Shown piece by piece: positions 1 to 8,201 of a stretch of 64,000 bases of DNA; positions within the stretch are counted from its first letter, which is position 1, and the number at the start of each line of letters is the position of its first letter. The DNA is taken from contig NZ_NOYI01000013.1 of the NCBI RefSeq assembly GCF_002258785.1, positions 434,001 through 498,000 of the forward strand, in the 5' to 3' direction. The translations under genes were made by a program, and so were the position numbers. The notes below the pieces were generated by a model. That model was not told the DNA's origin and searched no databases. It was given only the letters and a program-made list of their open reading frames with translations. Source of the DNA: Rhodococcus sp. 06-235-1A. Its GTDB lineage: Bacteria; Actinomycetota; Actinomycetes; Mycobacteriales; Mycobacteriaceae.

Positions 1-54
1 TCCTACTACGACGACGGTGTCGGTGGGGCCTGCGACGGTGCGGATGGAGGACAT
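1..54 (-). CDS. crtI: Phytoene desaturase-like oxidoreductase, N-terminal fragment (runs off the left edge)
   Basis: Only the first 18 codons are inside the window. They read MSSIRTVAGPTDTVVVVG, a short leader followed by the hydrophobic beta-strand and first glycine that open an FAD-binding Rossmann fold. The ATG lies 11 nt after the stop of the geranylgeranyl-diphosphate synthase gene, with AGAGAG as ribosome-binding site, so the two are probably co-transcribed. In actinobacterial carotenoid clusters the crtE-type gene is commonly followed by crtI (phytoene to lycopene desaturation) and crtB. The family call rests on this context plus the first strand; another FAD-dependent oxidoreductase is possible. 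Confidence 0.6.
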   Translation of the reverse strand, partial: MSSIRTVAGPTDTVVVVG

Positions 55-65
55 GACGCTCTCTT

Positions 66-1175
66 TCAGTACTGCCGCACGATGGCGGCGGTCGCCATGG
101 CGCGCAGGTGCGCGGCGGCGTCCGGTTCGATCGAACTGTTGTCGAGTACTGCGACCGCCCGGGTACCGAGTTCGTCGATCTGTCGCTCGACGGCGTCCAC
201 CGCTCCGAGTTCGACCAGGATCGAACGGATGTCGGCCACCGCCTCGGCGTCGAGCTCGGTACCGAGGCTGTTGCGGAGCAGGGCTGCACGATCGGGCCGG
301 ATCTCGTCCGCCTTCTGCAGTGCCAGCGCGATCAGCACGGTCCGTTTGCCCTCGGTGATGTCGTCGCCCGACGGTTTGCCGGTCACCTCGGGATCGCCGA
401 ACACTCCGAGTAGGTCGTCGCGCAGCTGGAACGCGATTCCGATGTCGGCCCCGAAGCTGCGGTACGCAGCGATCAGGTCCTCGTCTGCATCCGCCAGCAC
501 TGCGCCGAGGTGCAGCGGGCGCTCGACGGTGTACGCGGCCGTCTTGTAGCGGTTGACCCGCATCGCAGCCGCCACACTCTCGTCGGTTCCGGCCTCGGCC
601 TCGATGTCGAGTAGCTGGCCACCGAGGACCTCGGTCCGCATGGCCGACCACACCGGCTGAGCTCGGCGCGCGGCGTCGGCGTCGATACCCGATTCGCGGA
701 GTAGATCGTCGGCCCAGCACAGGGCGAGATCGCCGACGAGAATCGCAGCCGATTCGCCGAAGTGATCCGAGGAGCCGGACCAGCCGGCGTCCCGATGCCG
801 CCGGGCGAAACCGACGTGCACGGTCGGGAAGCCGCGCCGGGTGCTCGACGAATCGATGATGTCGTCGTGGATCAGGGCGCAGGCCTGGATGAGTTCGAGC
901 GCCGAGCAGGCGCGAAGTACGGCGTCGGCGCGCACACCGGTGGATTCGCCACCGGCACCGAGCCACGCCGTCCAGGCGAAGGCGGGTCGCATGCGTTTGC
1001 CGCCACGCAGCACGAATGCCTCGAGATCGGCCACGGCTGCGGGATAGCCACCACCGACGGTGTCGACGACTGCGCGGCGCGAGGCGAAGAACTCGGCGAG
1101 CTTCGCGTCCACAGCCGTGCGCAAGGCCTTCGGTCCGGTTGCAGCGGTTGGGGTGTCGACGACGGGCGAAGACAA
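66..1175 (-). CDS. crtE: Geranylgeranyl diphosphate synthase (class-1 polyprenyl synthetase)
   Basis: Trans-prenyltransferase that condenses IPP with allylic diphosphates to make C20 geranylgeranyl-PP, the carotenoid precursor. The first Asp-rich motif is DDIID (about residues 104-108) within LIHDDIIDSSSTRRG; the second is in FQLRDDLLGVFGD. GGKRMRP near residue 60 is the usual IPP-binding segment. The start is uncertain: the TTG used here gives 369 aa, but a CTG at 1187 sits 6 nt after a clean GGAGG and may be the true start. The reading frame stays open far upstream without a plausible start. It is divergent from metF and directly upstream of the crtI-like gene. M. tuberculosis carries idsA2 at the equivalent place beside its metF-like gene. 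Confidence 0.88.
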   Translation of the reverse strand: MSSPVVDTPTAATGPKALRTAVDAKLAEFFASRRAVVDTVGGGYPAAVADLEAFVLRGGKRMRPAFAWTAWLGAGGESTGVRADAVLRACSALELIQACALIHDDIIDSSSTRRGFPTVHVGFARRHRDAGWSGSSDHFGESAAILVGDLALCWADDLLRESGIDADAARRAQPVWSAMRTEVLGGQLLDIEAEAGTDESVAAAMRVNRYKTAAYTVERPLHLGAVLADADEDLIAAYRSFGADIGIAFQLRDDLLGVFGDPEVTGKPSGDDITEGKRTVLIALALQKADEIRPDRAALLRNSLGTELDAEAVADIRSILVELGAVDAVERQIDELGTRAVAVLDNSSIEPDAAAHLRAMATAAIVRQY

Positions 1176-1319
1176 GTCTCCGGACAGGGCGATCCTCCAA
1201 GGTTGCTGTGTGTTGCGTGAGTACCGATCACCACAGTAATGGCCGCAGAACGACTGCACCGACGGGCAGCGAACATCTTTCGTCAGGGATGCCCGACGGG
1301 CGTCGCGCGGGCAGCAACC

Positions 1320-1325
1320 TATGAT
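1320..1325 (+). promoter_or_regulatory. -10 element of a leaderless metF promoter
   Basis: TATGAT ends 6 nt before the GTG at 1332. The predicted transcription start therefore falls on the start codon, and no Shine-Dalgarno sequence lies in between. No clear -35 is visible, which is common for actinobacterial SigA promoters. The divergent crtE gene begins about 145 nt away, so this short intergenic region must hold promoters for both directions. Confidence 0.55.
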
Positions 1326-1331
1326 CTTCGG

Positions 1332-2300
1332 GTGAGCGAAGAATCCGTCAGGGGGCGGTCCAGTCGAGGATTCGTGACGAGAACTCCGTCCATCGTCGAC
1401 CGACTGCGGACAGAACCCGAGGCCAGGATCCCGTTCTCGGTGGAGTTCTCGCCGCCGCGCGATGCCGCCGCCGAGGCCAGACTGTGGCGCGCAGTTCGTG
1501 AATTCGAGCAACTGCAGCCTGCGTTCGTGTCGATGACGTATGGAGCCGGAGGCTCCACCCGCGATCGGACGGTGCGCGTCACCGGGCAGATCGCCGAGGA
1601 GACCACGCTGCTACCGGTGGCGCACCTCACCGCTGTCTCGCACAGCGTGGACGAGCTGCGATCGATGGTGGGTTCCTATGCCGACCGCGGCATCACCAAC
1701 ATCCTCGTGCTGCGTGGCGATCCACCGGGGGACCCTCTCGGTGACTGGGAGAAGCATCCCGAGGGAGTCGAATACGCGGAGGAACTCGTTCGGCTCGTGC
1801 GCGATCTGGGCGACTTCCACGTCGGAGTTGCGTCGTTCCCCGAGGGGCACCACCGCGCCGACGACCTCGAGCAGGACACCAAGTGCTTGGTCGGCAAGCT
1901 TCGCGCCGGGGCCGAGTACTCGATCACCCAGATGTTCTTCGACGTGGACGACTACCTGCGCCTGCGCGATCGTGTGTCTGCGTACGACGCCGAGCAGGGA
2001 AGCAAGCCGATCATCCCCGAGATCATGCCCATCACCTCGCTTCGATCGGTTCGTCGGATGCTCGAGCTCTCGGGTACGACGCTCCCGTCGACCCTGGACG
2101 AGAAATTCACTCGCGCAGCCGGTTCCGGGCCGGAAGAGGATCGAGCGGCTGTCCGAGAGGTGGGCATCGAACTCGCCACGAACATCGGCGAGCGGCTCAT
2201 CTCCGAGGGTGCGCCGGGACTGCACTTCATCACGTTGAACTTCGCCCGTGCCACCCGGGAAGTGTTGAGCAACCTGGGACTCGCGCCTGCTCGGGTGTAG
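1332..2300 (+). CDS. metF: Methylenetetrahydrofolate reductase
   Basis: FAD-dependent enzyme that reduces 5,10-methylene-THF to 5-methyl-THF for methionine synthesis. The protein has 322 aa and a TIM-barrel fold. It shows VEFSPPRD with the catalytic Glu near residue 38, SMTYGAGGSTRDRT for folate/FAD contacts, ILVLRGDPPGD with the conserved Asp, and a C-terminal GLHFITLN. I chose GTG 1332 because a TATGAT -10 box places the transcription start on it; a second in-frame GTG at 1374 would give 308 aa, closer to the usual family length. The gene is convergent with the glycosyltransferase (6-nt gap, no terminator seen). Position matches Rv2172c of M. tuberculosis. Confidence 0.9.
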   Translation: MSEESVRGRSSRGFVTRTPSIVDRLRTEPEARIPFSVEFSPPRDAAAEARLWRAVREFEQLQPAFVSMTYGAGGSTRDRTVRVTGQIAEETTLLPVAHLTAVSHSVDELRSMVGSYADRGITNILVLRGDPPGDPLGDWEKHPEGVEYAEELVRLVRDLGDFHVGVASFPEGHHRADDLEQDTKCLVGKLRAGAEYSITQMFFDVDDYLRLRDRVSAYDAEQGSKPIIPEIMPITSLRSVRRMLELSGTTLPSTLDEKFTRAAGSGPEEDRAAVREVGIELATNIGERLISEGAPGLHFITLNFARATREVLSNLGLAPARV

Positions 2301-2306
2301 GGACCC

Positions 2307-3503
2307 TCAGCGCTGCGGCGCGGGCATGGGGCGCGACTTCCATGTCAGTGAGCCGCGCTGCCTGCGCACGTGGGATTCGGCGACGAGTCCGGCGAACGCG
2401 AGAATCGACATCGGATGCAGCGCAGCGTCGATGACGTCGCCGGTACCGAAACGCGGTCCCGATTCGCGTCGTCTCGCGGCGGTTCGGGACACCGTGCCTG
2501 CCAGGTAGCCGGCCCAGCCGAGCCGGCGCGTCGAGCCCGAGGCGGTGAGCGCAGCGATCGGGGGCATCACGTAGATCGTTGCCAGCGCAAGCGTTGCGAC
2601 GACCGAACCGACCGGGCCGCCGAACTCGTTCCACAGCCATCGACCGTATCCGGCTCTGAGGTCCGCAGCCGAGTCGTACATGCGGCAGCTGACGAACCCC
2701 GCACCGGACGCCACCGCCGTCCGCATACCCTGTCGCCGCAGTGCGCGAGCCAGATCGAGATCCTCGGTCGCGCTGGCGGCCACGCAGTGATGGCCCCCGA
2801 TGGCGCGATAGGCAGCGGCGTCGAAGGCCATGAACTGACCACAGGCAACCGCCATCGAGGGCAGAAGCGTCGAGTTTGCCACCGACACAGGGAGGGTCGA
2901 CATCCACGACCACGCCAGAAGGGGTTGGACGAGTCGTTCGGCCGCACTGCCGGCCAGCTGCTCGGGCCACGGACACAGCAGCGACGTGTCGCGCCGACGC
3001 AACAGCGCGGCAGCAGCCGCGATCGCATCGGGAGCGAGTCGAACGTCGGCGTCGACGAACACGATCAGCGATGCTTGCCCGTCGATCCCGTCGATCCCGT
3101 CGATCCCGTCGATCCCGTCGGCCAGTCTCGCCAGCTCGGCACAGGCGGCGGCCTTGCCGGTCCAGCCGGTCGGGGGAGCGGTATCGGAGGTCACGACGCG
3201 AACTCTTCGATCTCCGTCCGCTGCCGCACGGGCCGCTGCTGCCGTTCCGTCGGTCGAGTCGTCGTCGAGGACGATCACCTGCATGTCGGTGCACGATCGT
3301 TGACGGGTGAGGTCGCTGATCAGCAACGGAAGCGTTGTCGCCTCGTTGCGGGCGGGAATGCAGACGACGATGCGTTCGGCGACGTCCTGTCTCGGAGCAC
3401 GCAAGCGCGGCAGGAATCGAGAATTGACCAGGGAGATCGCCGCCGACGCCGTTGCCAGGGTGGCCGCGACGGCCGTCGTTCGTGCCAGGAGTCGGCCGGT
3501 CAC
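2307..3503 (-). CDS. Membrane-associated GT2 glycosyltransferase, probable carotenoid glycosyltransferase (CruC-like)
   Basis: A 398-aa family-2 glycosyltransferase. An N-terminal hydrophobic segment (about residues 8-30) is followed by the GT-A nucleotide-sugar fold: VVCIPARNEATTLP, the LDDDSTDGT motif and the metal-binding VFVDADVRLAPDA (DxD). Hydrophobic segments near the C-terminus suggest membrane docking. GTG start with a 4-nt GTGA overlap with lppM upstream. Context (CruF-like and CrtO-like genes in the same operon) suggests it glycosylates a hydroxylated carotenoid, as CruC does in chlorobactene-glucoside pathways; that acceptor is inference. A hopanoid-type GT2 is an alternative. A Gly-Ile-Asp repeat encoded by a 9-bp tandem repeat lies between the UDP-sugar site and the DxD. 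Confidence 0.72.
   Translation of the reverse strand: MTGRLLARTTAVAATLATASAAISLVNSRFLPRLRAPRQDVAERIVVCIPARNEATTLPLLISDLTRQRSCTDMQVIVLDDDSTDGTAAAARAAADGDRRVRVVTSDTAPPTGWTGKAAACAELARLADGIDGIDGIDGIDGQASLIVFVDADVRLAPDAIAAAAALLRRRDTSLLCPWPEQLAGSAAERLVQPLLAWSWMSTLPVSVANSTLLPSMAVACGQFMAFDAAAYRAIGGHHCVAASATEDLDLARALRRQGMRTAVASGAGFVSCRMYDSAADLRAGYGRWLWNEFGGPVGSVVATLALATIYVMPPIAALTASGSTRRLGWAGYLAGTVSRTAARRRESGPRFGTGDVIDAALHPMSILAFAGLVAESHVRRQRGSLTWKSRPMPAPQR
3081..3120. repeat. 9-bp tandem repeat (gtcgatccc, 4 full copies plus 4 nt) inside the glycosyltransferase
   Basis: Four perfect copies of GTCGATCCC run from 3081 to 3116, followed by GTCG. On the coding (minus) strand they encode repeated Gly-Ile-Asp triplets. 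The period is a multiple of three, so slippage would add or remove GID units without breaking the frame. Confidence 0.95.
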
Positions 3504-4234
3504 ACCGACGTTCTGTCGGTAGAACTGTCCGCTTCTGGATGTCGCGACCGTCGATTGCGCAGTGGGGGGTTACGCGACACCCATGCCATGGCACCGACTA
3601 TGGCGGCGACGCCGACTGTCACTCCGCCGACGATGCCGGCCCAGCCGGCGAAGCTTCGGGTGTTGGGATCGGGATAGTTCACCTCGGCGCGCAGCGACGT
3701 GACTTCACCTGCAGGCAATTTCCAGGAGATCGAGTTGTCGCTCTCTCTGGTGCCGTTCGTGGTTCCGATGCGGGCGGGAAACGCGATGGTGAACTGGACG
3801 TCGGAACCCTGAGCGGGGACCGAGGACAGATCGGCGTTGCCCGAGAGGCTGACTGTGTCACCGGAACGCTGTAGTTCCAGTTGGAACGAACCCGCGGCGT
3901 TCTGGAATATGGAACCGAGCGTCTGGACATCGCCGAACGAGAGGTCGTCGAACATGGCCTGTGACCCGACGTAGCCGTCCTGGTTGTAGGGCTCCACGCG
4001 CACCTTGTCCTGAATCGTGGACGGAATCACCAGTTCCGGTCCGGTGTCGGAGTCGGAGGTCGGCACGCTGGCAGCCACGATCTGACCCGCAACCCGGTCG
4101 TTGGCCGAGACCCCCATCGTGACCTGCACCCGCAGACACCCGGCCAGCATCGGCGCGACCAGCAGCGCCAGTGCGACCACCGAGAGAACTCGGTGTCGGT
4201 GGGTTCGATGAGAGGTTCGCGATGTCGACTGCAC
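3500..4234 (-). CDS. lppM: LppM-family lipoprotein (DUF3153)
   Basis: A 244-aa exported lipoprotein. The basic N-terminus and hydrophobic core end in the lipobox LAGC (Cys33), so LspA should cleave there. The middle is a beta-rich domain and a C-terminal segment FAGWAGIVGGVTVGVAAIVGAMAWVSR is a transmembrane helix followed by an Arg-rich tail, as in mycobacterial LppM (Rv2171). In M. tuberculosis LppM binds phosphatidylinositol mannosides and influences phagosome maturation; whether that role holds here is unknown. GTG start without an obvious ribosome-binding site. It overlaps the downstream glycosyltransferase by 4 nt and lies 48 nt after the CruF-like gene, i.e. within a carotenoid operon. 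Confidence 0.82.
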   Translation of the reverse strand: MQSTSRTSHRTHRHRVLSVVALALLVAPMLAGCLRVQVTMGVSANDRVAGQIVAASVPTSDSDTGPELVIPSTIQDKVRVEPYNQDGYVGSQAMFDDLSFGDVQTLGSIFQNAAGSFQLELQRSGDTVSLSGNADLSSVPAQGSDVQFTIAFPARIGTTNGTRESDNSISWKLPAGEVTSLRAEVNYPDPNTRSFAGWAGIVGGVTVGVAAIVGAMAWVSRNPPLRNRRSRHPEADSSTDRTSV

Positions 4235-4282
4235 AGCGACATCGTGCCAGGGGATCGAGCCGGTGTCAGTCGGCAGGGGTTG

Positions 4283-5146
4283 TCAGCGAGGCGTGTCGGT
4301 ACCGAGACGGTCGACAGCCGCGCGCGATCGCGGCCGAAGCGACCGATCGCGACCGGCCATCCATACCAGGGGTATGCCGACGGTTCCCATCACCACGAAC
4401 CCGTACACGGCCGAGAATCGAAGCTCAGGACCGTCGAGGAACACCGCATGTGCCAGCGCCGACCCGAGCCACGTCCACAGGAACAGCCCGATGGGTACCG
4501 CGTCGGCCGAAGGCCGGCTCCGGACGTCGGACAGGTGTGTCCCGGAGACGGACCGGTCCAACAACTCCATGACGGCGGCCATCGACGTGGCCACCACGAG
4601 CCAGCCGAGGTAGTTGGTCAGCGGAATCGACGGCACACCCGGCAGTCCGACGGCACCGGACGTCCAGGTCCACTGGCCGTCGGTGACCATTTGCGGGTCG
4701 AGGTACAGGTCCCACCCGACCATGCCCACCGCCACCGCCGCGATCCGTAGCGCCGCGGCGCGCGGGTGCGTCGTGTCGAGACGACGGACGACGAAGGTCA
4801 CTGCGCACCAGATCGGGTAGAACCCGGCCGTCCAGGCCAGCGGGACGACCACCGGTACCTCGAACAGGCTGGGGCCGAGACGATCCTGAGCGTAGAAGTA
4901 CTCGCCGAACGGTATTCCGGTGGCCGTGCCCACGAGTTCGGAGGCGAATCCGGTGCCTGCCGTCACGATGACCAGCACTGTCGTCCACACCGCACCCCGG
5001 TGCAGCGCAGCGTGCAGGATCGACGCGAGCGCGAGGAAACCGACCACGGCCACGGTCACCGTGTCTCGGGTCGATCCCGACACCAGTGGGTAGACGATCT
5101 GGCAGCCGACGGCTGCCGCCGCAACTACGATCGGCGCAACCCTCAT
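4283..5146 (-). CDS. cruF: CruF-like carotenoid 1',2'-hydratase (DUF422 membrane protein)
   Basis: A 287-aa integral membrane protein with about seven hydrophobic helices. Family hallmarks include ELVGTATGIPFGEYFYAQDRLGP and MVGWDLYLDPQM (conserved Asp residues in the membrane), GQWTW and IPLTNYLGW. DUF422 proteins hydrate the psi-end of acyclic or monocyclic carotenoids (CruF on gamma-carotene; archaeal CruF on bisanhydrobacterioruberin). The start is ATG 5146 behind a strong AGGAGAGGAAGG; the frame is open further upstream but without such a site. ATGA overlap with the CrtO-like gene indicates translational coupling. The product would be a hydroxyl-bearing carotenoid that the downstream GT2 could glycosylate. 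Confidence 0.8.
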   Translation of the reverse strand: MRVAPIVVAAAAVGCQIVYPLVSGSTRDTVTVAVVGFLALASILHAALHRGAVWTTVLVIVTAGTGFASELVGTATGIPFGEYFYAQDRLGPSLFEVPVVVPLAWTAGFYPIWCAVTFVVRRLDTTHPRAAALRIAAVAVGMVGWDLYLDPQMVTDGQWTWTSGAVGLPGVPSIPLTNYLGWLVVATSMAAVMELLDRSVSGTHLSDVRSRPSADAVPIGLFLWTWLGSALAHAVFLDGPELRFSAVYGFVVMGTVGIPLVWMAGRDRSLRPRSRAAVDRLGTDTPR

Positions 5147-6750
5147 GGCCTTCCTCTCCTGAAGAACTCGCGCCGGCGTCCGGCCCTGGCGTCGGCTATC
5201 GCGATCCGCGCAGCGGACCGACCGCTGGCCGCAGTGACTCCGCCGCCGGGGTGGGTGGACGCACCGGTGAGGTAGAGGCCGGCGGCCCCAGGGACTCGGT
5301 GACCGGCCAGCTGGGGATGCGGTCGCCACATCATCATCTGATCCAACGACATGTCGAGGTGCATGATGTTGCCGCCTACGAGACCGAGCTCACGCTCGAT
5401 GTCCGGCGGCGACTGGACGTGTCGATCCAACACCGCTGCGGCGAAGCCGGGTGCGTAGCGATCCATCTCGGCCACGATCCGATCCGCCTCGAATTCGGCC
5501 AGTGAGCGCTCACCAGGAACGTCCGAGCGCCACCGCCTGCCGTCGGCGAGAGTGTGTGGATGCCACTGCGACCACAGCGAGATCTGATGCTGGCCCGGCG
5601 GCGCGATGGTGGGGTCGATCGCACTGAACGACATCCCCAGTACGGCCGGGGTCGGCGGCAGGTCGCCGGCCAGCGCATGGCCGTGGGCCAGGCGCAACTG
5701 GCCGCGGTCTCGAACCAGCAGAGCAAGACCGTGGGTACCGTCCTCGATTCGGTCGGCACTCGGATATATCGGAAGGGAGTCGGTCGCCAGCCGGACCGCC
5801 GTACCGATTCCCGGTCCCACTCGAATCGTGCTGCGCCACCGGGCAATCTGCGCCGCATCGTGTCCGCCGTCGGCGAGCAGGTCGAGGGTGGTCAGGATAT
5901 GGCAGCCTGCCACGACGATCCGGCTGTCGACCTCCCGGCCCGACGCGGTCCTGGTGGTCCAGCCGTGTGGGCGACGCGCCAGGGTCGTGACGGCGTCGTC
6001 GAGGGTCAGGGCCGCGCCGTCCCGCTGCAACCGGGCGATTATCGCCTCGGTCAGTGCGCCACTGCCGCCGACGGCGCGACCGGGCGGGAGGGTGTGCATG
6101 AGGGCGGCGAAGCCGACCATCGGTGCGGTACCTGGCTCGGACATCGGTGGTCCGGACTGTGCGCCGAACCATGCCAGTGCGGCCTTGAGGCGTTCGCTCG
6201 AGAACATCTCGTCCAGTAGGGAATCGCCGGTGGCGAGGAATTCGCGCGAGAGCATGCTGCCGCCGTCGGGCGCGCCGAGTCCCCAGAAGGATCGGAGCAG
6301 CTTCGGGCCGGTGGGTGGCCCGCCGAATGCGCGCATGGTGCGTTCGCTGCGCGGACCCCAGACCGAGACGAAGGTGCGGTAGGCGCGGGCGTCCGCAACC
6401 CCGCACGCGGCGGCGATCGAATCGCAGGTTCGGTCGAGGCTGCGATGGAAGACGATTGCACGCTCGTTCGTGCCGACGGCTCCCGGCGCGAACGCCCAGG
6501 GATCGCAGTCGATGTAGCGCAGTCCGAACTCGGCGAGTTCGAGTTCCTCGATGATGCCGGTGTGGCGGATCATGATGTGCGCCGACGAACCCCGGTCCAC
6601 TCGATGGCCGGGAAATCGCTCCACCGTCGAGACCGCACCTCCTGCGACGGAGTCGCGCTCGAGGATCTCCACCGACAACCCGGCATCGGTCAGATAGCAG
6701 GCAGAGGTCAGGGCATTGTGGCCGGAGCCCACCACCACAGCGTCGATCAC
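5143..6750 (-). CDS. CrtO/PYROXD2-like FAD-dependent carotenoid oxidoreductase
   Basis: A 535-aa flavoprotein. The N-terminal dinucleotide-binding motif is VVVGSGHNALTSACYL; the GxGHNxL form is typical of the CrtO-type ketolase/PYROXD2 branch rather than of CrtI. An ERD motif follows at the end of the second strand, and the C-terminal FAD-contact segment is GLYLTGASTHPGGGVTAASGRSAA. CrtO enzymes introduce keto groups into carotenoid rings, so a 4-keto product is plausible, but desaturases and other oxidoreductases share this fold. GTG start, 4 nt after the GNAT gene; the stop overlaps cruF by 4 nt. Confidence 0.68.
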   Translation of the reverse strand: MIDAVVVGSGHNALTSACYLTDAGLSVEILERDSVAGGAVSTVERFPGHRVDRGSSAHIMIRHTGIIEELELAEFGLRYIDCDPWAFAPGAVGTNERAIVFHRSLDRTCDSIAAACGVADARAYRTFVSVWGPRSERTMRAFGGPPTGPKLLRSFWGLGAPDGGSMLSREFLATGDSLLDEMFSSERLKAALAWFGAQSGPPMSEPGTAPMVGFAALMHTLPPGRAVGGSGALTEAIIARLQRDGAALTLDDAVTTLARRPHGWTTRTASGREVDSRIVVAGCHILTTLDLLADGGHDAAQIARWRSTIRVGPGIGTAVRLATDSLPIYPSADRIEDGTHGLALLVRDRGQLRLAHGHALAGDLPPTPAVLGMSFSAIDPTIAPPGQHQISLWSQWHPHTLADGRRWRSDVPGERSLAEFEADRIVAEMDRYAPGFAAAVLDRHVQSPPDIERELGLVGGNIMHLDMSLDQMMMWRPHPQLAGHRVPGAAGLYLTGASTHPGGGVTAASGRSAARIAIADARAGRRREFFRRGRP

Positions 6751-6754
6751 ATCT

Positions 6755-7372
6755 TCAGGCTACGGGCCCGTCCAACGGCAACCGTCGGCCCAGGACGGCG
6801 AAGGGACGTCGATCGCCGGCGAACGTGAAGTTCCTCAGCACATCCTCGAAGCCCAGCCGCCGGTACAGCCGCCACGCCCGGTTCTTCTCCTCGGCCACTT
6901 CGGGAGTGGACAACATCACACTGTCGGCACCGACGCCGTCGAGCAGCCGCCTGCACAGACGTGCTCCGAGTCCGTGCCCCTGGGCGCTCGGGTGGACGTG
7001 CAACTCGGTCAGCTCGAAATAGTCGCCCAGAGCGGCGTCGACGTTCTGCGGGGACTGCCCCGTACGCCGCAACCCGTCACGAACCTGCTGATGCCACCAC
7101 TGGTGCGGCGCGCCGTGGTAGCCGTAGGCGACGGCGACCAACGGATCGGGCCGTGTGGGGTCGGAGTTCGGGAGCAGGGCACCGACTGCTCGCCAGCCCG
7201 GCCGGTGCAGATGCTCGCTCCACATCGGAGCCCGGCTCTGCTCGGTTCCGCGTGGGTAACCCATGGCCTCGACGTAGATCGACAGTGCCTCCAGCAGCCG
7301 CTGGCGGAATTCCGGGGGCGTCAGATCGACCAGGTAGGGCGTTGTCCGCGCATCGGTGACGACTGTTCTCAA
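6755..7372 (-). CDS. GNAT-family N-acetyltransferase (Rv2170-like)
   Basis: A 205-aa acetyltransferase. The acetyl-CoA pyrophosphate loop is VHPSAQGHGLGARLCRRLL (R/Q-x-x-G-x-G/A), preceded by the beta-4 strand YFELTELHV and followed by NRAWRLYRRLGFEDV, the usual motif B. Position in the lppM-mraZ neighbourhood matches Rv2170, a GNAT reported to act on isocitrate dehydrogenase; whether the substrate is conserved is not known. The TTG start at 7372 is the only one near the N-terminus and has AAGAAAGG directly against it, so the true start may differ. First gene of the leftward operon that continues into the carotenoid genes. Confidence 0.75.
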   Translation of the reverse strand: MRTVVTDARTTPYLVDLTPPEFRQRLLEALSIYVEAMGYPRGTEQSRAPMWSEHLHRPGWRAVGALLPNSDPTRPDPLVAVAYGYHGAPHQWWHQQVRDGLRRTGQSPQNVDAALGDYFELTELHVHPSAQGHGLGARLCRRLLDGVGADSVMLSTPEVAEEKNRAWRLYRRLGFEDVLRNFTFAGDRRPFAVLGRRLPLDGPVA

Positions 7373-7567
7373 CCTTTCTTCGGCAACTTGTCGGTGGGCA
7401 CGGCTATATTGAAAGTGTCGAACGGGTGTTCGATGATCGGGGCCGAGTGCGCCGGTGGCTTCGACTCGGATCCGCGAGTCGGATTCTCCGGAGTTCGACT
7501 GTAAGGCTTCATCACGGTTCCGGGTGCGTCAGGTACGCGCCGGAGATCGAACTGGAGGTGTTCGAGT

Positions 7568-8023
7568 ATGACGATCACGAGGGCATTCGATGCCGGCGTT
7601 CGTTCGCCGGTGCCGCGTCAGGCCCACGTTCTGCTCGGTCGGGCCGACGCGCTGCTGTCCGAGTCCATCGGGGAGAGCGATGCGGGGGACCGGTTTCTGG
7701 GCAGCTACGCCGCAGCGCTCAAAGGCGCGGCAGCAGTGCTGGCGTCGTTGCCGAACTCGATCGGGGCGCGTCCTCGCTCGCGTAGCGCCTGGGTGCTGAT
7801 GGCCAAGGCGGCACCCGAACTCGCCGTGTGGGCAGACTACTTCGCGTCGTTCTCGGCCATCCGCGCTGCGGTCGAGGCGGGCGCATCGAGCACCATCGCA
7901 GACCTCGACGCCGACGATTTCTATCGACACGTCAGTCGATTCCTGAACTCGGTCGAGGACAGACTCGGTGGGCAGTCGCGGTTCGCGTCCGTCGATCCGA
8001 TGGCAGCGCCTCTGTCGGCTTAG
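7568..8023 (+). CDS. SAV_6107-type HEPN domain protein
   Basis: A 151-aa, largely helical protein. The pattern of an N-terminal helix with RADALLSES, a mid segment RPRSRSAWVLMAKAAPELAVWADYF and a C-terminal helix VSRFLNSVEDRL fits the small actinobacterial HEPN family of SAV_6107. Members are conserved near mraZ/dcw in mycobacteria-like genomes and have no assigned biochemical role. The RxxxxH nuclease motif of toxin-type HEPN proteins is not evident, so I do not call it an RNase toxin. ATG is preceded by GGAGG about 10 nt upstream. Divergent from the GNAT gene. The 195-nt gap holds a TATATT (7405-7410), possibly a -10 element, but no convincing -35. Confidence 0.7.
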   Translation: MTITRAFDAGVRSPVPRQAHVLLGRADALLSESIGESDAGDRFLGSYAAALKGAAAVLASLPNSIGARPRSRSAWVLMAKAAPELAVWADYFASFSAIRAAVEAGASSTIADLDADDFYRHVSRFLNSVEDRLGGQSRFASVDPMAAPLSA

Positions 8024-8201
8024 CTCGCGAAGCCGGGTCGCGGAGCGTGAACTGCCACGTCACACCGTGTTCAGCCGTCGTTTCCGGGACGCGCGTCTCG
8101 AAAACTTCGGGGTTTCTCAGGAACACATCGTGCGAGTAGGTGGTAACCAGCGGATTCAGCTCGTATCATCGACAGCAGGTAGCCGCCAAGGTCAGCTTCC
8201 C

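Noticed and set aside
3081-3120. Possible CRISPR-like repeats
   Set aside because: The units are 9 bp, contiguous, without spacers, and lie inside a coding sequence.
2370-3677. A 435-codon plus-strand frame over the glycosyltransferase and lppM
   Set aside because: Crosses two minus-strand genes with clear domains; the repeated Asp-Pro-Val is only the other reading of the 9-bp repeat.
7568-8023. HEPN gene as a HEPN/MNT toxin of a toxin-antitoxin pair
   Set aside because: No nucleotidyltransferase partner is adjacent and the RxxxxH nuclease motif is not visible; position next to dcw fits a housekeeping family.
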